Below are positions 15,417-23,823 of a stretch of DNA of 62,239 nucleotides, piece after piece. Source of the DNA: CAZLKN01 sp964560135 (GTDB lineage Bacteria; Actinomycetota; JAICYB01); assembly GCA_964560135.1 (NCBI GenBank), contig CAZLKN010000014.1:1-62239 (forward strand), read 5' to 3'. Position 1 is the stretch's first letter; each line of letters begins with the position of its first letter. The position numbers and the translations under genes were made by a program. The notes below the pieces were generated by a model. It was not told the origin of the DNA and did no database searches. It was given only the letters and a program-made list of their open reading frames with translations.

Positions 15417-17723
15417 AAAGCTCCCGCCGTCCGGATCCGTGACGCCTTCGCGGGCGCCCGCGTGGTGGTCACCGGCGCCTCCGGCTTCCTCGGCACCGCC
15501 CTGGTGGCCAAGATCCTGGGCTCCCTGCCCGAGGTCGCCGAAGTCATGCTGCTCGTGCGCTCCAAACCGGGGGCCCCGGCCCCCGACCGCGTCCGGCGCC
15601 GCATCCTGGGCTCCAACGCCTTCGAGACACTGCGCGCCCGCGAGGACTGGACCGCGCTGGAGGCCAAGGTCCGCACGCTCGACGGCGATCTGCGCGAGGA
15701 GATGCTCGGCCTCTCGGGTCCCGACGTGACCTCCCTCGCGCAGGCCGACCTGGTGCTCCACGCCGCGGCGTCGGTATCCTTCGACGCCGCCGTCGACGAG
15801 GCCTTCGAGACCAACCTCGTCGGGCCCATGCGCCTGTTGGACGCCCTCGCGTCGTCCGGGGCGAACCCTCGGCGCATCGTCCACGTGTCCACCGCCTACG
15901 TGGCCGGGCTCGTGAAAGGCCACGTCCCGGAAGCCCCCTGGGCGGACACCCCTGGCCGCCCCCGCCTCGACCGCGACGCCGAGCTGACGTTCGCGCGCCG
16001 GGCACGGGAACAGGTGGGGGCCGAGTCCCGCGATCCCGAACGCGCGGGGCAGTTCGAGAAGCAGGCCCGCCGCGACGTCGGCCCGGCGGGCGCGCCCGCG
16101 ATCGCCGCCCGGGCCGAGCAACTGCGCCGCACCTGGGTCTCCGATCGTCTCGTGGACATGGGCCGCGGCCGGGCCCGGTCGCTGGGCTGGCCCGACGCCT
16201 ATACCTTCACCAAGGCCCTGGCCGAGAGTGCGGTGATGGATCGCGCGAAGGCCGAGGACCTGCCGCTCGTGGTGGTGCGTCCGAGCATCATCGAGTCGGC
16301 GCTCCGGGAACCCTCGCCGGGCTGGATCCGGGGTTTCCGGATGACCGACCCGATCATCCTCGCCTACGGCCGCGGCGCCCTGAACGAGTTCCCGGGCATC
16401 CCGGACGCCATCGTGGACGTCGTCCCGGTGGACCTCGTCGTCAACGGCACCCTCGCCGCGGCCGCCGCCGACCCCCCGGAGCCGGTGATCCACCTGTCCA
16501 CCGGCGCGACCAATCCGATGCTGTACCGGGACCTCGTCCACTGGACCCACGCCTACTTCCAGGAGCACCCCTTCACCGACGAGGACGGGCAGCCGATCCT
16601 CCCGGAGCTGTGGACCTTCCCCGGCCGCCGCAGCGTCGAGCGCCGGCTGCGCTTCGGCCTGAAAGCGCTCGAGGCGGCCTCCCGGGTCTTCGACCACCTT
16701 CCCGGGGAGCGCTTCGCCGGGCCCGCGGAGCGCGTGGACGCCCGCCTCGACGAGGTGCGCCAGGCCAAGAAGTACGCGGAGCTGTACGGCGGCTACGCCG
16801 AGTCGGAGGCGGTTTTCGACGACGTCCGGGCCCGCACGCTCCTCGAGGCCCTCGCGCCGGACGAGCGCCGCGACTTCTCCTTCGACCCTGCCGACATCGA
16901 CTGGGAGCACTACCTGCGGGAGCTGCATCTTCCGGAGATCACCCGCCGGCGGGGGACCGTCCGCCGGCGCGCGCGGCCGGCCCCCCGCTCCGAGATCGCC
17001 CCGGGCGGGGGCCAGGAGGTGCTGGCCGTCTTCGACCTCGAAGGCACCGTCCTCGGGACCAACGTCGTCGACACCTACCTGTGGCTGCGGCTGGCGGCGT
17101 CGCCCCGCGCGGAGTGGGCGCGGCGGATCGGGGACCTCGCCAGGGCGATGCCGGGGCTGCTGGCCACCGAGCGCCGCGACCGCGGCGAGTTCCTCCGCCG
17201 GTTCTACCGCCGCTACGAGGGGGCCCCCGTGGAGGAGGTCTGGCAGCTCGCCGCCGAGGCCTTCCACGAGCTGATCCTGCCCCGCTCCTTCCCCGCGGCG
17301 CTGCGTCGCGTCCGCGAGCACCGCACGGCCGGCCACCGCGTGGTCTTCCTCACCGGCGCGCTCGACTTCACCATCGCGCCGCTCGGTCCCCTGGCCGACG
17401 TGATCGCCTCCGCCCGCCTGCGCTCGGAGGACGGACGCTACACCGGCGAGCTCACCGACGTGCCCTACGCCGGGGAGGCCCGGGCCTCCTACCTGCGACG
17501 CCTGTCCGGACAGCTCGACGGGGACCTGCGCGCCTCCTACGCCTACGCCGACAGCCTGTCGGACCTCCCGATGCTGGAGGCCGTCGGGCACCCGGTGGCC
17601 GTGAATCCCGACCCCCGGCTGGCCCGGGTGGCTCGGGACCGTCGCTGGGCGGTGGAGCGCTGGAAGCCCGAGCGCGGCCTGCTGCGCTTCCCGTTCCCCG
17701 ACCTGGAGGGCGCACGCCGGTGA
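15408..17723 (+). CDS. Fatty acyl-CoA reductase fused to HAD-IB phosphatase-like domain
   Basis: 771 residues from the ATG inside the operator palindrome. Residues about 10-400 are an extended-SDR reductase of the Male-sterility/NAD-binding-4 type: VVVTGASGFLG at about 19-29, STAYVAG, and Tyr-265/Lys-269 in AYTFTK. A linker region continues to about residue 530. Residues about 535-760 are a HAD-IB domain with FDLEGT near 541, FLTGALD and DSLSDLPML. The usual DxDGT motif is DLEGT here, so the second Asp (general acid) is Glu. The reductase half should turn fatty acyl-CoA into an aldehyde or alcohol. The HAD half resembles SerB-like lipid-associated hydrolases. It overlaps the next gene by GTGA, indicating coupled translation. 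Confidence 0.85.
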   Translation: MVDKAPAVRIRDAFAGARVVVTGASGFLGTALVAKILGSLPEVAEVMLLVRSKPGAPAPDRVRRRILGSNAFETLRAREDWTALEAKVRTLDGDLREEMLGLSGPDVTSLAQADLVLHAAASVSFDAAVDEAFETNLVGPMRLLDALASSGANPRRIVHVSTAYVAGLVKGHVPEAPWADTPGRPRLDRDAELTFARRAREQVGAESRDPERAGQFEKQARRDVGPAGAPAIAARAEQLRRTWVSDRLVDMGRGRARSLGWPDAYTFTKALAESAVMDRAKAEDLPLVVVRPSIIESALREPSPGWIRGFRMTDPIILAYGRGALNEFPGIPDAIVDVVPVDLVVNGTLAAAAADPPEPVIHLSTGATNPMLYRDLVHWTHAYFQEHPFTDEDGQPILPELWTFPGRRSVERRLRFGLKALEAASRVFDHLPGERFAGPAERVDARLDEVRQAKKYAELYGGYAESEAVFDDVRARTLLEALAPDERRDFSFDPADIDWEHYLRELHLPEITRRRGTVRRRARPAPRSEIAPGGGQEVLAVFDLEGTVLGTNVVDTYLWLRLAASPRAEWARRIGDLARAMPGLLATERRDRGEFLRRFYRRYEGAPVEEVWQLAAEAFHELILPRSFPAALRRVREHRTAGHRVVFLTGALDFTIAPLGPLADVIASARLRSEDGRYTGELTDVPYAGEARASYLRRLSGQLDGDLRASYAYADSLSDLPMLEAVGHPVAVNPDPRLARVARDRRWAVERWKPERGLLRFPFPDLEGARR

Positions 17724-18922
17724 TCGCGCTCACCTACGTGCGGTCGGTCCCTCGCTACGTCGCCTCCCGGGCCCTGGGTCGCCACGCCCCGGGCCTGGTC
17801 GCCTCCCACCTCGCCCCCCTGCGCCTCGGGCACGTCGACGACCCCGAGCTGCCCGCCGCCGGCTGGGCCCGCGTAGAACCCCGCCTGTCGGGGATCTGCG
17901 GGTCGGACCTGGCCATGCTCGCAGGGGAGGCGTCCTTCTACTTCTCCCCCATCACCTCGATGCCGTTCGTGCCCGGCCACGAGGTCGTGGGCACGCTCGC
18001 CGACGACCTCGACGGGATGCCGGCCGGCACCCGGGTGGTGGTGGAGCCGGTCCTGGCCTGCGCGGCCCGCGGGATCGACCCGCCCTGCGACGCCTGCGCG
18101 TCCGGCGACATCGGCCTGTGCACCCGCACCGCCCACGGCCACCTCTCCCCGGGCCTGCAGACCGGGTTCTGCGAGGACACCGGCGGCGGGTGGGGGACGG
18201 TGCTCGTCGCCCACGCCAGCCAGATCCACGCCGTGGACGACGACGTGTCCGACGAGGCGGCCGTGCTCGTCGAGCCGCTGGCCTGCGCCGTCCACGCGGC
18301 GCTGCGGGCCGGCGTGCACGACGGCGACACCGTGCTCGTCACCGGCACCGGCACCATGGGGCTGCTCACGATCGCCGCCGTCCGGGAACTGACGCCGGCC
18401 GGCCGCATCATCGCGGTGGCCAAGCATCCGCGCCAGCGCGCCGAGGCCGAACGCCTGGGGGCCGACGTCGTGGCCGCACCCGCCGAGGCTCTGCGGGCCG
18501 TGCGCCTGGCCACGAAATCGTTCCTCCACGCCCCCGAACGCGGCACGCCGTGGCTGAACGGCGGCGCGGACGTTTCCTTCGAGTGCGCAGGCAGCACCTC
18601 GGCCCTCGACGTGTGCCTGCGGGCCACCCGCGGACGCGGCCGCGTCGTCCTCGTGGGCCTGCCGGGCCCGGCACGCCTGGACCTGGCCCCCGTCTGGCAC
18701 CGGGAGCTCGAGCTGGTGGGCGCCTACACCTACGGCATCGAGGAGGTGGACGGGCGCCGCGTCCGCACCTTCGATCTCGCCGGAGAGCTCGCCGTACGCC
18801 TCGACCTCGCGCCGCTCGTGTCGGCCACCTACCCGCTGTCCCGCTACACCGAGGCCGTCGACCACGCCCTGGACGCCGGCCGCCTGGGGGCCGTGAAGGT
18901 GGCCTTCGACCTCCGGGCCTGA
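17720..18922 (+). CDS. Zinc-dependent medium-chain alcohol dehydrogenase
   Basis: 400 residues from the GTG at 17720, whose TGA overlap with the reductase gene implies coupling. Catalytic zinc ligands: Cys in GICGSDLAM and HE in VPGHEVVG. A structural-zinc loop with four Cys follows (about residues 114-134) but with wider first spacing (CAARGIDPPCDAC) than the classical CxxCxxC. The Rossmann motif is GTGTMGLL, about residue 212. The enzyme likely interconverts an alcohol and a ketone or aldehyde with NAD(P); with its upstream partner a fatty alcohol or glycerol-type substrate is plausible. Confidence 0.85.
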   Translation: MIALTYVRSVPRYVASRALGRHAPGLVASHLAPLRLGHVDDPELPAAGWARVEPRLSGICGSDLAMLAGEASFYFSPITSMPFVPGHEVVGTLADDLDGMPAGTRVVVEPVLACAARGIDPPCDACASGDIGLCTRTAHGHLSPGLQTGFCEDTGGGWGTVLVAHASQIHAVDDDVSDEAAVLVEPLACAVHAALRAGVHDGDTVLVTGTGTMGLLTIAAVRELTPAGRIIAVAKHPRQRAEAERLGADVVAAPAEALRAVRLATKSFLHAPERGTPWLNGGADVSFECAGSTSALDVCLRATRGRGRVVLVGLPGPARLDLAPVWHRELELVGAYTYGIEEVDGRRVRTFDLAGELAVRLDLAPLVSATYPLSRYTEAVDHALDAGRLGAVKVAFDLRA

Positions 18923-18928
18923 CTGGTG

Positions 18929-19324
18929 TCAGGGCAGAACGGTGACCGAGGCCTCGATCCCGGGGAGTCGGGCGAGCCGCAGATCCGTCGTAACAAGCGT
19001 GGCCTCGAGGAGCTCGGCCAGCGCCACGTAGAATCCGTCATAGATCGTAGCGTTGTGCCGGAGCTCCCAGGCCCGCGGGAGCAGGAGCTCGTGCGGGTAG
19101 CGCAGGAGGTCCAGCGCGGCGAAGTCAACCAACGCGTTCCACGCCCTGCCGGCGGAGACATCGCCACGTCCCGCCAACCGCCGGAGCACCTGGCCCACCT
19201 CGGCGTCGATCAGATGGGGGGCATGGAACCGCGTCTCCGGATCTTCGACGAGCCGTTCCAGCCGCAGCCCCGCCGGTGTCCTCAGCACCAGCTCGACGGC
19301 CGCCGACGCGTCGAGGACGATCAA
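18929..19324 (-). CDS. PIN-domain toxin (VapC/FitB type)
   Basis: 131 residues from the TTG at 19324, which overlaps the antitoxin stop by TTGA. The PIN-domain acidic residues are visible: IVLDASAAVEL at the start, HLIDAEVGQVL in the middle, and YDGFYVALAE plus TTDLRLA towards the end. PIN toxins are Mg-dependent ribonucleases that cleave tRNA, rRNA or mRNA and are silenced by the partner antitoxin. It ends 6 bases from the convergent alcohol dehydrogenase gene. The module splits the lipid-type cluster, so it may be a later insertion. Confidence 0.87.
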   Translation of the reverse strand: MIVLDASAAVELVLRTPAGLRLERLVEDPETRFHAPHLIDAEVGQVLRRLAGRGDVSAGRAWNALVDFAALDLLRYPHELLLPRAWELRHNATIYDGFYVALAELLEATLVTTDLRLARLPGIEASVTVLP

Positions 19325-19554
19325 TAACGCGCTTCCCGTTCCGCCCTGAGAACATCCGGGATGCTCTCCTCCAGCTCCACTGGAGCGCGGCTCCTGATGC
19401 GGCGCAGGAGCTCCTCGCGGGTCGGACGCTCTGCGAGCACCTGAAGCTCCCGGAGGATGAAGTCGGAAAGCGACATCCCAGCCTGGGCCGCCCGTACCTT
19501 GAGCTCGCGATGCAGCTCGTCGGGCACGTTTCGGACTTGGATCATCTTCGACAT
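19321..19554 (-). CDS. Ribbon-helix-helix antitoxin (FitA/VapB type)
   Basis: 77 residues. The N-terminal ribbon-helix-helix reads MIQVRNVPDELHRELK followed by AAQAGMSLSDFILREL, typical of FitA-like antitoxins. The acidic/basic C-terminal half should wrap the PIN toxin. A TATGGT -10 (coding strand, 19566 to 19561) lies 6 bases before the ATG at 19554, so the transcript looks leaderless. Operator-like ACATGTG repeats surround the promoter. Toxin and antitoxin overlap by 4 bases. Confidence 0.85.
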   Translation of the reverse strand: MSKMIQVRNVPDELHRELKVRAAQAGMSLSDFILRELQVLAERPTREELLRRIRSRAPVELEESIPDVLRAEREARY

Positions 19555-19586
19555 GTGCCAACCATAGTTACATGTGCTTCACATGT
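19551..19586 (-). promoter_or_regulatory. Toxin-antitoxin promoter with ACATGTG repeats
   Basis: ACATGTG-CTT-CACATGT (19570-19586) is a perfect 7-base inverted repeat. A third ACATGTG copy (19551-19557) overlaps the antitoxin start codon. The -10 TATGGT lies between them. This arrangement fits autoregulation by an RHH antitoxin-toxin complex. Confidence 0.65.
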
Positions 19587-19631
19587 CCACGGGCTCCGGC
19601 GTAGCGGTGGACCCGGCCCCCGGGAAGCCCC

Positions 19632-19652
19632 CATAATCTACCGAATGGTAGA
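19632..19652 (+). promoter_or_regulatory. -10 box and palindromic operator over the start codon of the LarA-like gene
   Basis: CATAAT (19632-19637) is a good -10, with TGGACC 18 bases upstream as a possible -35. It runs into TCTACC-GAAT-GGTAGA (19637-19652), an inverted repeat with the ATG (19645-19647) in its centre. No Shine-Dalgarno is present. The layout is the same as at 15393-15416, so both genes should answer to the same repressor. Confidence 0.7.
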
Positions 19653-21252
19653 CAAGGCCCCCACCCGCAAGGCGTCCCGGCCCGGACTCGTGCTCGAGGT
19701 CGACCGGCGCACCCCGCCGGCGCTCTTCCACTTCGGGGAGGGCTTCCGGCTCGAGAAGCTGCCCGCCGGCAGCCGGATCGTCTACCCGCCCGAGCCCGTG
19801 GAGCCGCTCCGCGATCCCGAGGCAGCCATCGCCCACGCCCTCGAACACCCGCAGAACGCCGACCCGCTGCGCACCCAGCTCCGGGCGGGCATGAAGCTCA
19901 CGATCGCCTTCGACGACATCTCGCTGCCGCTGCCGCAGATGCGGCGCCCCGACATCCGGCAGATGGTGATGGAGCGCGTCCTCTCCCTCGCCGCCGAGGC
20001 GGGCGTGGACGACGTGGAGATCGTCGCCGCCAACTCGCTGCACCGTCGCATGACCCCCGCGGAGATCCGCCGCATGGTCGGCGACCGCGTCTACCGCGCC
20101 TTCTGGCCCGACCGCCTCCGGAACTTCGACGCCGAGGACCCCGACGACGTCGTCTTCGTCGGCACCACCGAAGCCGGCGAGGAGGTCGAGCTGTGCAAGC
20201 GGGCCATGGAGTCCGACCTGCTCGTGTATGTGAACATCAACCTCGTCTCGATGGACGGCGGCCACAAGTCGGTCCCGGTGGGCCTCGGCACCTACCGCAG
20301 CCTGCGCCACCACCACAACGTACGGACGCTGCTCGACTCGAAGTCCTACATGCACCCCGAGCGCTCGGCCCTCCACCACTCCGCCACCCGCATGGGACGC
20401 TTCCTCGCCGACAAGCTGAAGATCTTCACCATCGAGACGACCCTGAACAACGCGGCCTTCCCGTCCCCCTACGACTTCCTCCAGCGGCGCGAGTTCGAGT
20501 GGTCGCTGCGCGACCAGGCCTCCTACCTCGCCGTCTCCAAGTCGCTCGAGAAGATGCCGGCGGCCTGGAAACGCAAGCTCTTCCACACGATCGAGGCCCC
20601 CCACCAGACGACCAGCGTCCAGGCCGGCGAGACCGAAGCCGTGCACGCGAAGACCCTCGAACACCTCCACCGCCAGCACGTCACCCCGGTGCAGGGCCAG
20701 ACCGACGTCCTCACCTGCGGCGTGCCCTACGTGGGCCCGTACAACGTGAACTCGGTGATGAACCCGATCCTGGTCGTCTGCATGGGCCTCGGGTACTTCT
20801 TCAACCTCTACCGCCACGCCCCGCTGGTGCGCCGCGGCGGCGTGATGATCCTCACCCACCCCCTCCCCCGCGAGTTCCACCCCGTGCACCACCCGTCGTA
20901 CATCGACTTCTTCGACCGGGTGCTGGCCGACACCACCGATCCGGGCCTGATCGAGGAGCGCTACGAGCAGGAGTTCGCCGAGGACCCCTGGTACCGGCAC
21001 CTGTACCGCAACTCGTACGCCTACCACGGCGTCCACCCGTTCTACATGTGGTACTGGGCCGCCCACGCCATGGACCACCTGGGCGACGTGATCTTCGTCG
21101 GCGCCGACCGCGACGTCGTCGGCCGCCTGGGCTTCAAGACCGCCTCCACCCTGTCCGACGCCCTGTCGATGGCCGAGGACACCGTGGGCCGCCACCCGTC
21201 GATCACCCACCTGCACTGCCCGCCCCTGTTCCTGCCCGAGGTGTCGGTATGA
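19645..21252 (+). CDS. LarA-like protein (DUF2088, nickel-pincer racemase superfamily)
   Basis: 535 residues, longer than the roughly 425 of lactate racemase LarA. The N-terminal LarA domain is recognisable in LTIAFDDISLPLP, the helix DIRQMVMERVLSLAAEAGV, and NSLHRRMTPAEIRRMVGD. His-133 sits where LarA has its GTHRP His, and the segment GGHKSVPVG (His-207/Lys-208) fits the region of the cofactor-anchoring Lys. LarA uses a nickel pincer cofactor for alpha-hydroxyacid racemisation. No larB/C/E cofactor genes are in the window, so cofactor use is unproven. No signal peptide is seen. It shares start palindrome and N-terminus MVDKAP with the acyl-CoA reductase. Function here is unknown. Confidence 0.75.
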   Translation: MVDKAPTRKASRPGLVLEVDRRTPPALFHFGEGFRLEKLPAGSRIVYPPEPVEPLRDPEAAIAHALEHPQNADPLRTQLRAGMKLTIAFDDISLPLPQMRRPDIRQMVMERVLSLAAEAGVDDVEIVAANSLHRRMTPAEIRRMVGDRVYRAFWPDRLRNFDAEDPDDVVFVGTTEAGEEVELCKRAMESDLLVYVNINLVSMDGGHKSVPVGLGTYRSLRHHHNVRTLLDSKSYMHPERSALHHSATRMGRFLADKLKIFTIETTLNNAAFPSPYDFLQRREFEWSLRDQASYLAVSKSLEKMPAAWKRKLFHTIEAPHQTTSVQAGETEAVHAKTLEHLHRQHVTPVQGQTDVLTCGVPYVGPYNVNSVMNPILVVCMGLGYFFNLYRHAPLVRRGGVMILTHPLPREFHPVHHPSYIDFFDRVLADTTDPGLIEERYEQEFAEDPWYRHLYRNSYAYHGVHPFYMWYWAAHAMDHLGDVIFVGADRDVVGRLGFKTASTLSDALSMAEDTVGRHPSITHLHCPPLFLPEVSV

Positions 21253-21392
21253 GCCTCCCCCGTACCTGGAGCGCCGGGCGGGGTCGGCGACCGGGCAGGG
21301 AGGGCGTGGCCAAGGAGCACGCCGCGTCAGCGGCGGGCGACGGAGGCGCCCGGCGGCGACCCCGCCCGGCGCGGCGAGGCCGGTAGACACTG

Positions 21393-22268
21393 ATGCTGGA
21401 CGACCTCCGGAAGGTAGCTCGCGGCTGGCGCTGGGGGCGGCCGGCGCCGTTGCCCAGGGGCGCTCCGGCGCCGCCGGTGCGGTCGGAGGCCGGCTTCGAG
21501 ACCGACTGGGCCCGCGAGCCGGGGGCACGGCGGGCCCGCGCCGTGATCCAGGAGCTACTGGTCCTGCCGGCCGTGCGGGCGGTCGCTTCCCCGAGGGTGC
21601 GGGGGCAGGAGCGGCTGCGGCGGGTGTCCTCGCCGGCGGTCTTCGCGGCCAACCATGCGTCCCATCTGGACACCTCCCTGGTGATCGCGGCGCTGCCCGC
21701 GCCGTGGCGGGAGCGGGTCGCGGTGGGAGCGGCAGCCGACTACTTCTTCTCGCGGCGCCTGCGGGGCCGGTTGGCGGCGCTGGCCCTCAACGCCTTCCCC
21801 GTGGAACGCAAGCGGGCTAGTGCGGTGTCGGCCCGGATGGCCGTCCGCCTGGCGGAGGAGGGCTGGAGCCTGATCCTGTTCCCGGAGGGCGGCCGCTCCG
21901 AGGACGGCTGGCTCCAGGAGCTGCGTCCGGGGGCGGCCTTCGTGGCCGCGAAGACCCGGCGGCCGCTCGTCCCCCTGTGGATCACGGGGACCGAGCATCT
22001 CCTGCCGAAGGGGGCCACGCGGCTGCGCCGGGGGGCCACGGAGATCCTGATCGGCGATCCGCTGTTCCCGGGCGAGGACGAGCAGCCCCGGGCGCTCCAT
22101 GCCCGCCTGGAGGCCGCGATGCGGCGCCTGGCCACCGAGGCCTCCTCCGACTGGTGGACGGCGATGCGCACCCCCGGCCACGACCCGTCGGGCCCGCCGG
22201 TCGCCCACTGGCGACGCGTCTGGGCCCGCGGCGACGCACCAGCCGCACGCCGCGCCCGCTGGCCCTGA
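21393..22268 (+). CDS. PlsC-type 1-acylglycerol-3-phosphate acyltransferase
   Basis: 291 residues. Acyltransferase block 1 (HxxxxD) is NHASHLDT at about residues 87-94. Block 3 is FPEGGRS at about 163-169, and block 4 resembles PLVPLWI. A positively charged N-terminus and a weak hydrophobic segment (about residues 52-62) suggest membrane association. It transfers an acyl chain from acyl-CoA or acyl-ACP to a glycerophosphate-like acceptor. It is the last gene of the lipid-type cluster, 140 bases after the LarA-like gene. Confidence 0.83.
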   Translation: MLDDLRKVARGWRWGRPAPLPRGAPAPPVRSEAGFETDWAREPGARRARAVIQELLVLPAVRAVASPRVRGQERLRRVSSPAVFAANHASHLDTSLVIAALPAPWRERVAVGAAADYFFSRRLRGRLAALALNAFPVERKRASAVSARMAVRLAEEGWSLILFPEGGRSEDGWLQELRPGAAFVAAKTRRPLVPLWITGTEHLLPKGATRLRRGATEILIGDPLFPGEDEQPRALHARLEAAMRRLATEASSDWWTAMRTPGHDPSGPPVAHWRRVWARGDAPAARRARWP

Positions 22269-22358
22269 GCGCCGGCGCACCCCAACCACCCACCGGCCCC
22301 CGCTCGTTCCTAGACGTAGAGCGGCCGGAACCGCTCACCTGCCGTATGGTGTGAACCG

Positions 22359-23285
22359 ATGGAGGCACGCGTGACGAACCGTTCCCCGGGCCGTGTCCTG
22401 CTGGCGGCCCTGACCGTCCTGCTCCTGCTGGCCGCGGCCTGCGGCGGCGGGGACGACGACCCTCGCGCGGCCGCCACCCGAGCCTCCCCCACGCCTGCGG
22501 CCGGGGAGGACGGAGCCCCGGGTGAGACCGACGACGAACCCGGCCAGGCGACGACCCGTCCCGGGGACGCCGGCGGGAACTCCGAGGACGGCGACCCGGA
22601 CCGGGCCGAACCCACCCCGACCCCCATCCCCACCGCTCCGCCGGGCATGGTCTTCCCGCCGCGCCGCGAACACTACGTCTACGACGTTTCCGGCGAGCGG
22701 CAAACGCCCGCCATGAGCGCGCCCGCCGCCTATCCCTCCGACGCCCGCCTGGAGTGGGAGCAGAAGGAAGTCATCCCCATACCGGGCCAGTCGGTGGAGT
22801 TCGTCTACAAGGGCCGCCTGCCCGCCGACGACGCCTCGTTCGACCTGCGGATCTGGTTCCAGCGGGAGGGTCACCGCTACGCCCACCACGGCGCCGCCTA
22901 CCCCGGCGGGTCGACCTGGTCCTGCCGCTACGCCGAACCCGTGGCCTACCTGAACTTCCCGGTCAAAGCCGAGACCTACCCCACGCAGTCGTGGACCGGC
23001 GCCGGGTGCAGCGGCACCACCGAGGTGAAGGTGGTCGGGTCGGAGGATGTGGAGGATGGCCAGGGACGGTCCTGGGCGACCTGGAAGGTCGAGGAACAGC
23101 ACACCTACACCATGGGCCCCGCCCAGGGCACGATCGAGCTCACACGCTGGATCGCCGCCGACGAGGGCGTCGACATCCGCACCGTCCGCGTCGAGGAGGG
23201 CGTGTACCGCCCGGCCGGGGTCTCCGCCCCCCGCCCCTACAGCTTCGACCAGACCCTGGTCCTGCGAGAGATCCCGCAAGACTGA
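22359..23285 (+). CDS. Lipoprotein of unknown function
   Basis: 308 residues. A lipobox LAAACGGG (Cys about residue 28) ends a short signal peptide. A disordered Asp/Glu/Pro/Thr-rich linker (to about residue 100) leads to a beta-rich C-terminal domain with two Cys (WSCRYAEP, GAGCSGTT). I do not recognise the family. The ATG at 22359 has a TATGGT -10 only 8 bases upstream (leaderless). A GTG at 22371 with GGAGG 5 bases upstream is an alternative start. It points towards the convergent small secreted gene, with a terminator between. Confidence 0.7.
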   Translation: MEARVTNRSPGRVLLAALTVLLLLAAACGGGDDDPRAAATRASPTPAAGEDGAPGETDDEPGQATTRPGDAGGNSEDGDPDRAEPTPTPIPTAPPGMVFPPRREHYVYDVSGERQTPAMSAPAAYPSDARLEWEQKEVIPIPGQSVEFVYKGRLPADDASFDLRIWFQREGHRYAHHGAAYPGGSTWSCRYAEPVAYLNFPVKAETYPTQSWTGAGCSGTTEVKVVGSEDVEDGQGRSWATWKVEEQHTYTMGPAQGTIELTRWIAADEGVDIRTVRVEEGVYRPAGVSAPRPYSFDQTLVLREIPQD

Positions 23286-23298
23286 CCCGGGGAAAGCG

Positions 23299-23327
23299 CC
23301 GGCCCCCGCCACGCGGACGGGGGCCGG
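23299..23327. terminator. Bidirectional GC hairpin
   Basis: CCGGCCCCCG / CGGGGGCCGG (23299-23308 with 23318-23327) with a 9-base loop lies between the stop codons of convergent genes at 23285 and 23349. Confidence 0.65.
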
Positions 23328-23348
23328 GACTTCACACCGACACTGGCG

Positions 23349-23729
23349 CTAGAAGATGATCGCGTCGGGCTTGGTGGACTCCTGGCAGGAGTCGGTGGCG
23401 TGGCCCGCAGCCTCCCAGATCTCCTTCCAGGGCGTCACCGAGTTCTCCGTGCCCCCGCCGCGCTGCAGCTCGGCCAGGCCGTTCGACTCCTGGTACACCC
23501 AGACGCTGTAGGTGTAGGTGTCGCCCATGATCTCCCGGACGTTCACGTAGAAAGAGTTCGGGTACTGCCCGACCTCCAGGGTGATCTGCCCACGGGCCGA
23601 CGGCGTCCCCGCCGCGCCCCCGAGCGTCCCGTCCTTGCAGTTGTCACGAGCCTGCGCCGAACCACCGAGCGGCACGAGCGCCGCGGCCAGGACAGCCGCT
23701 GCGACCAACGGTCCGATACGCCGTCTCAT
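23349..23729 (-). CDS. Small secreted protein of the DGTxGG...IIF family (copy 1)
   Basis: 126 residues with a signal peptide ending SAQA (about residue 27). The mature part has CKDGTLGGAAGTP, ARGQITLEVG, VREIMGD, a second Cys (DSCQEST) and ends KPDAIIF. The same pattern occurs in three genes at 34803, 35359 and 35916: a Cys then DGT-x-GG near the start, a Cys near the end, and a C-terminal PD(S/A/T)(I/L)IF. I know no family name. The two Cys probably form a disulfide, and the mature domain looks beta-rich. AGGAGG precedes the ATG at 23729. Confidence 0.72.
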   Translation of the reverse strand: MRRRIGPLVAAAVLAAALVPLGGSAQARDNCKDGTLGGAAGTPSARGQITLEVGQYPNSFYVNVREIMGDTYTYSVWVYQESNGLAELQRGGGTENSVTPWKEIWEAAGHATDSCQESTKPDAIIF

Positions 23730-23823
23730 ACACACCTCCTGTCGTCTCGCCCGTCCCTTGCGGTCCGGACGCGGGACACAACCCACAGGAAGGGATTTCG
23801 ATCTCGTGGAGGTGTTCTCCTGC

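Noticed and set aside
21249..21386. Possible 45-residue ORF overlapping the LarA-like stop by ATGA
   Set aside because: The composition is almost only Arg/Gly/Ala/Pro with no recognisable feature and no homology I can name; probably a GC-rich spacer before the PlsC gene.
21382..21388. GGTAGAC half-site before the PlsC gene
   Set aside because: There is no inverted partner; single GGTAGAC occurrences are found elsewhere (for example near 4340 and 48137) and are expected by chance.
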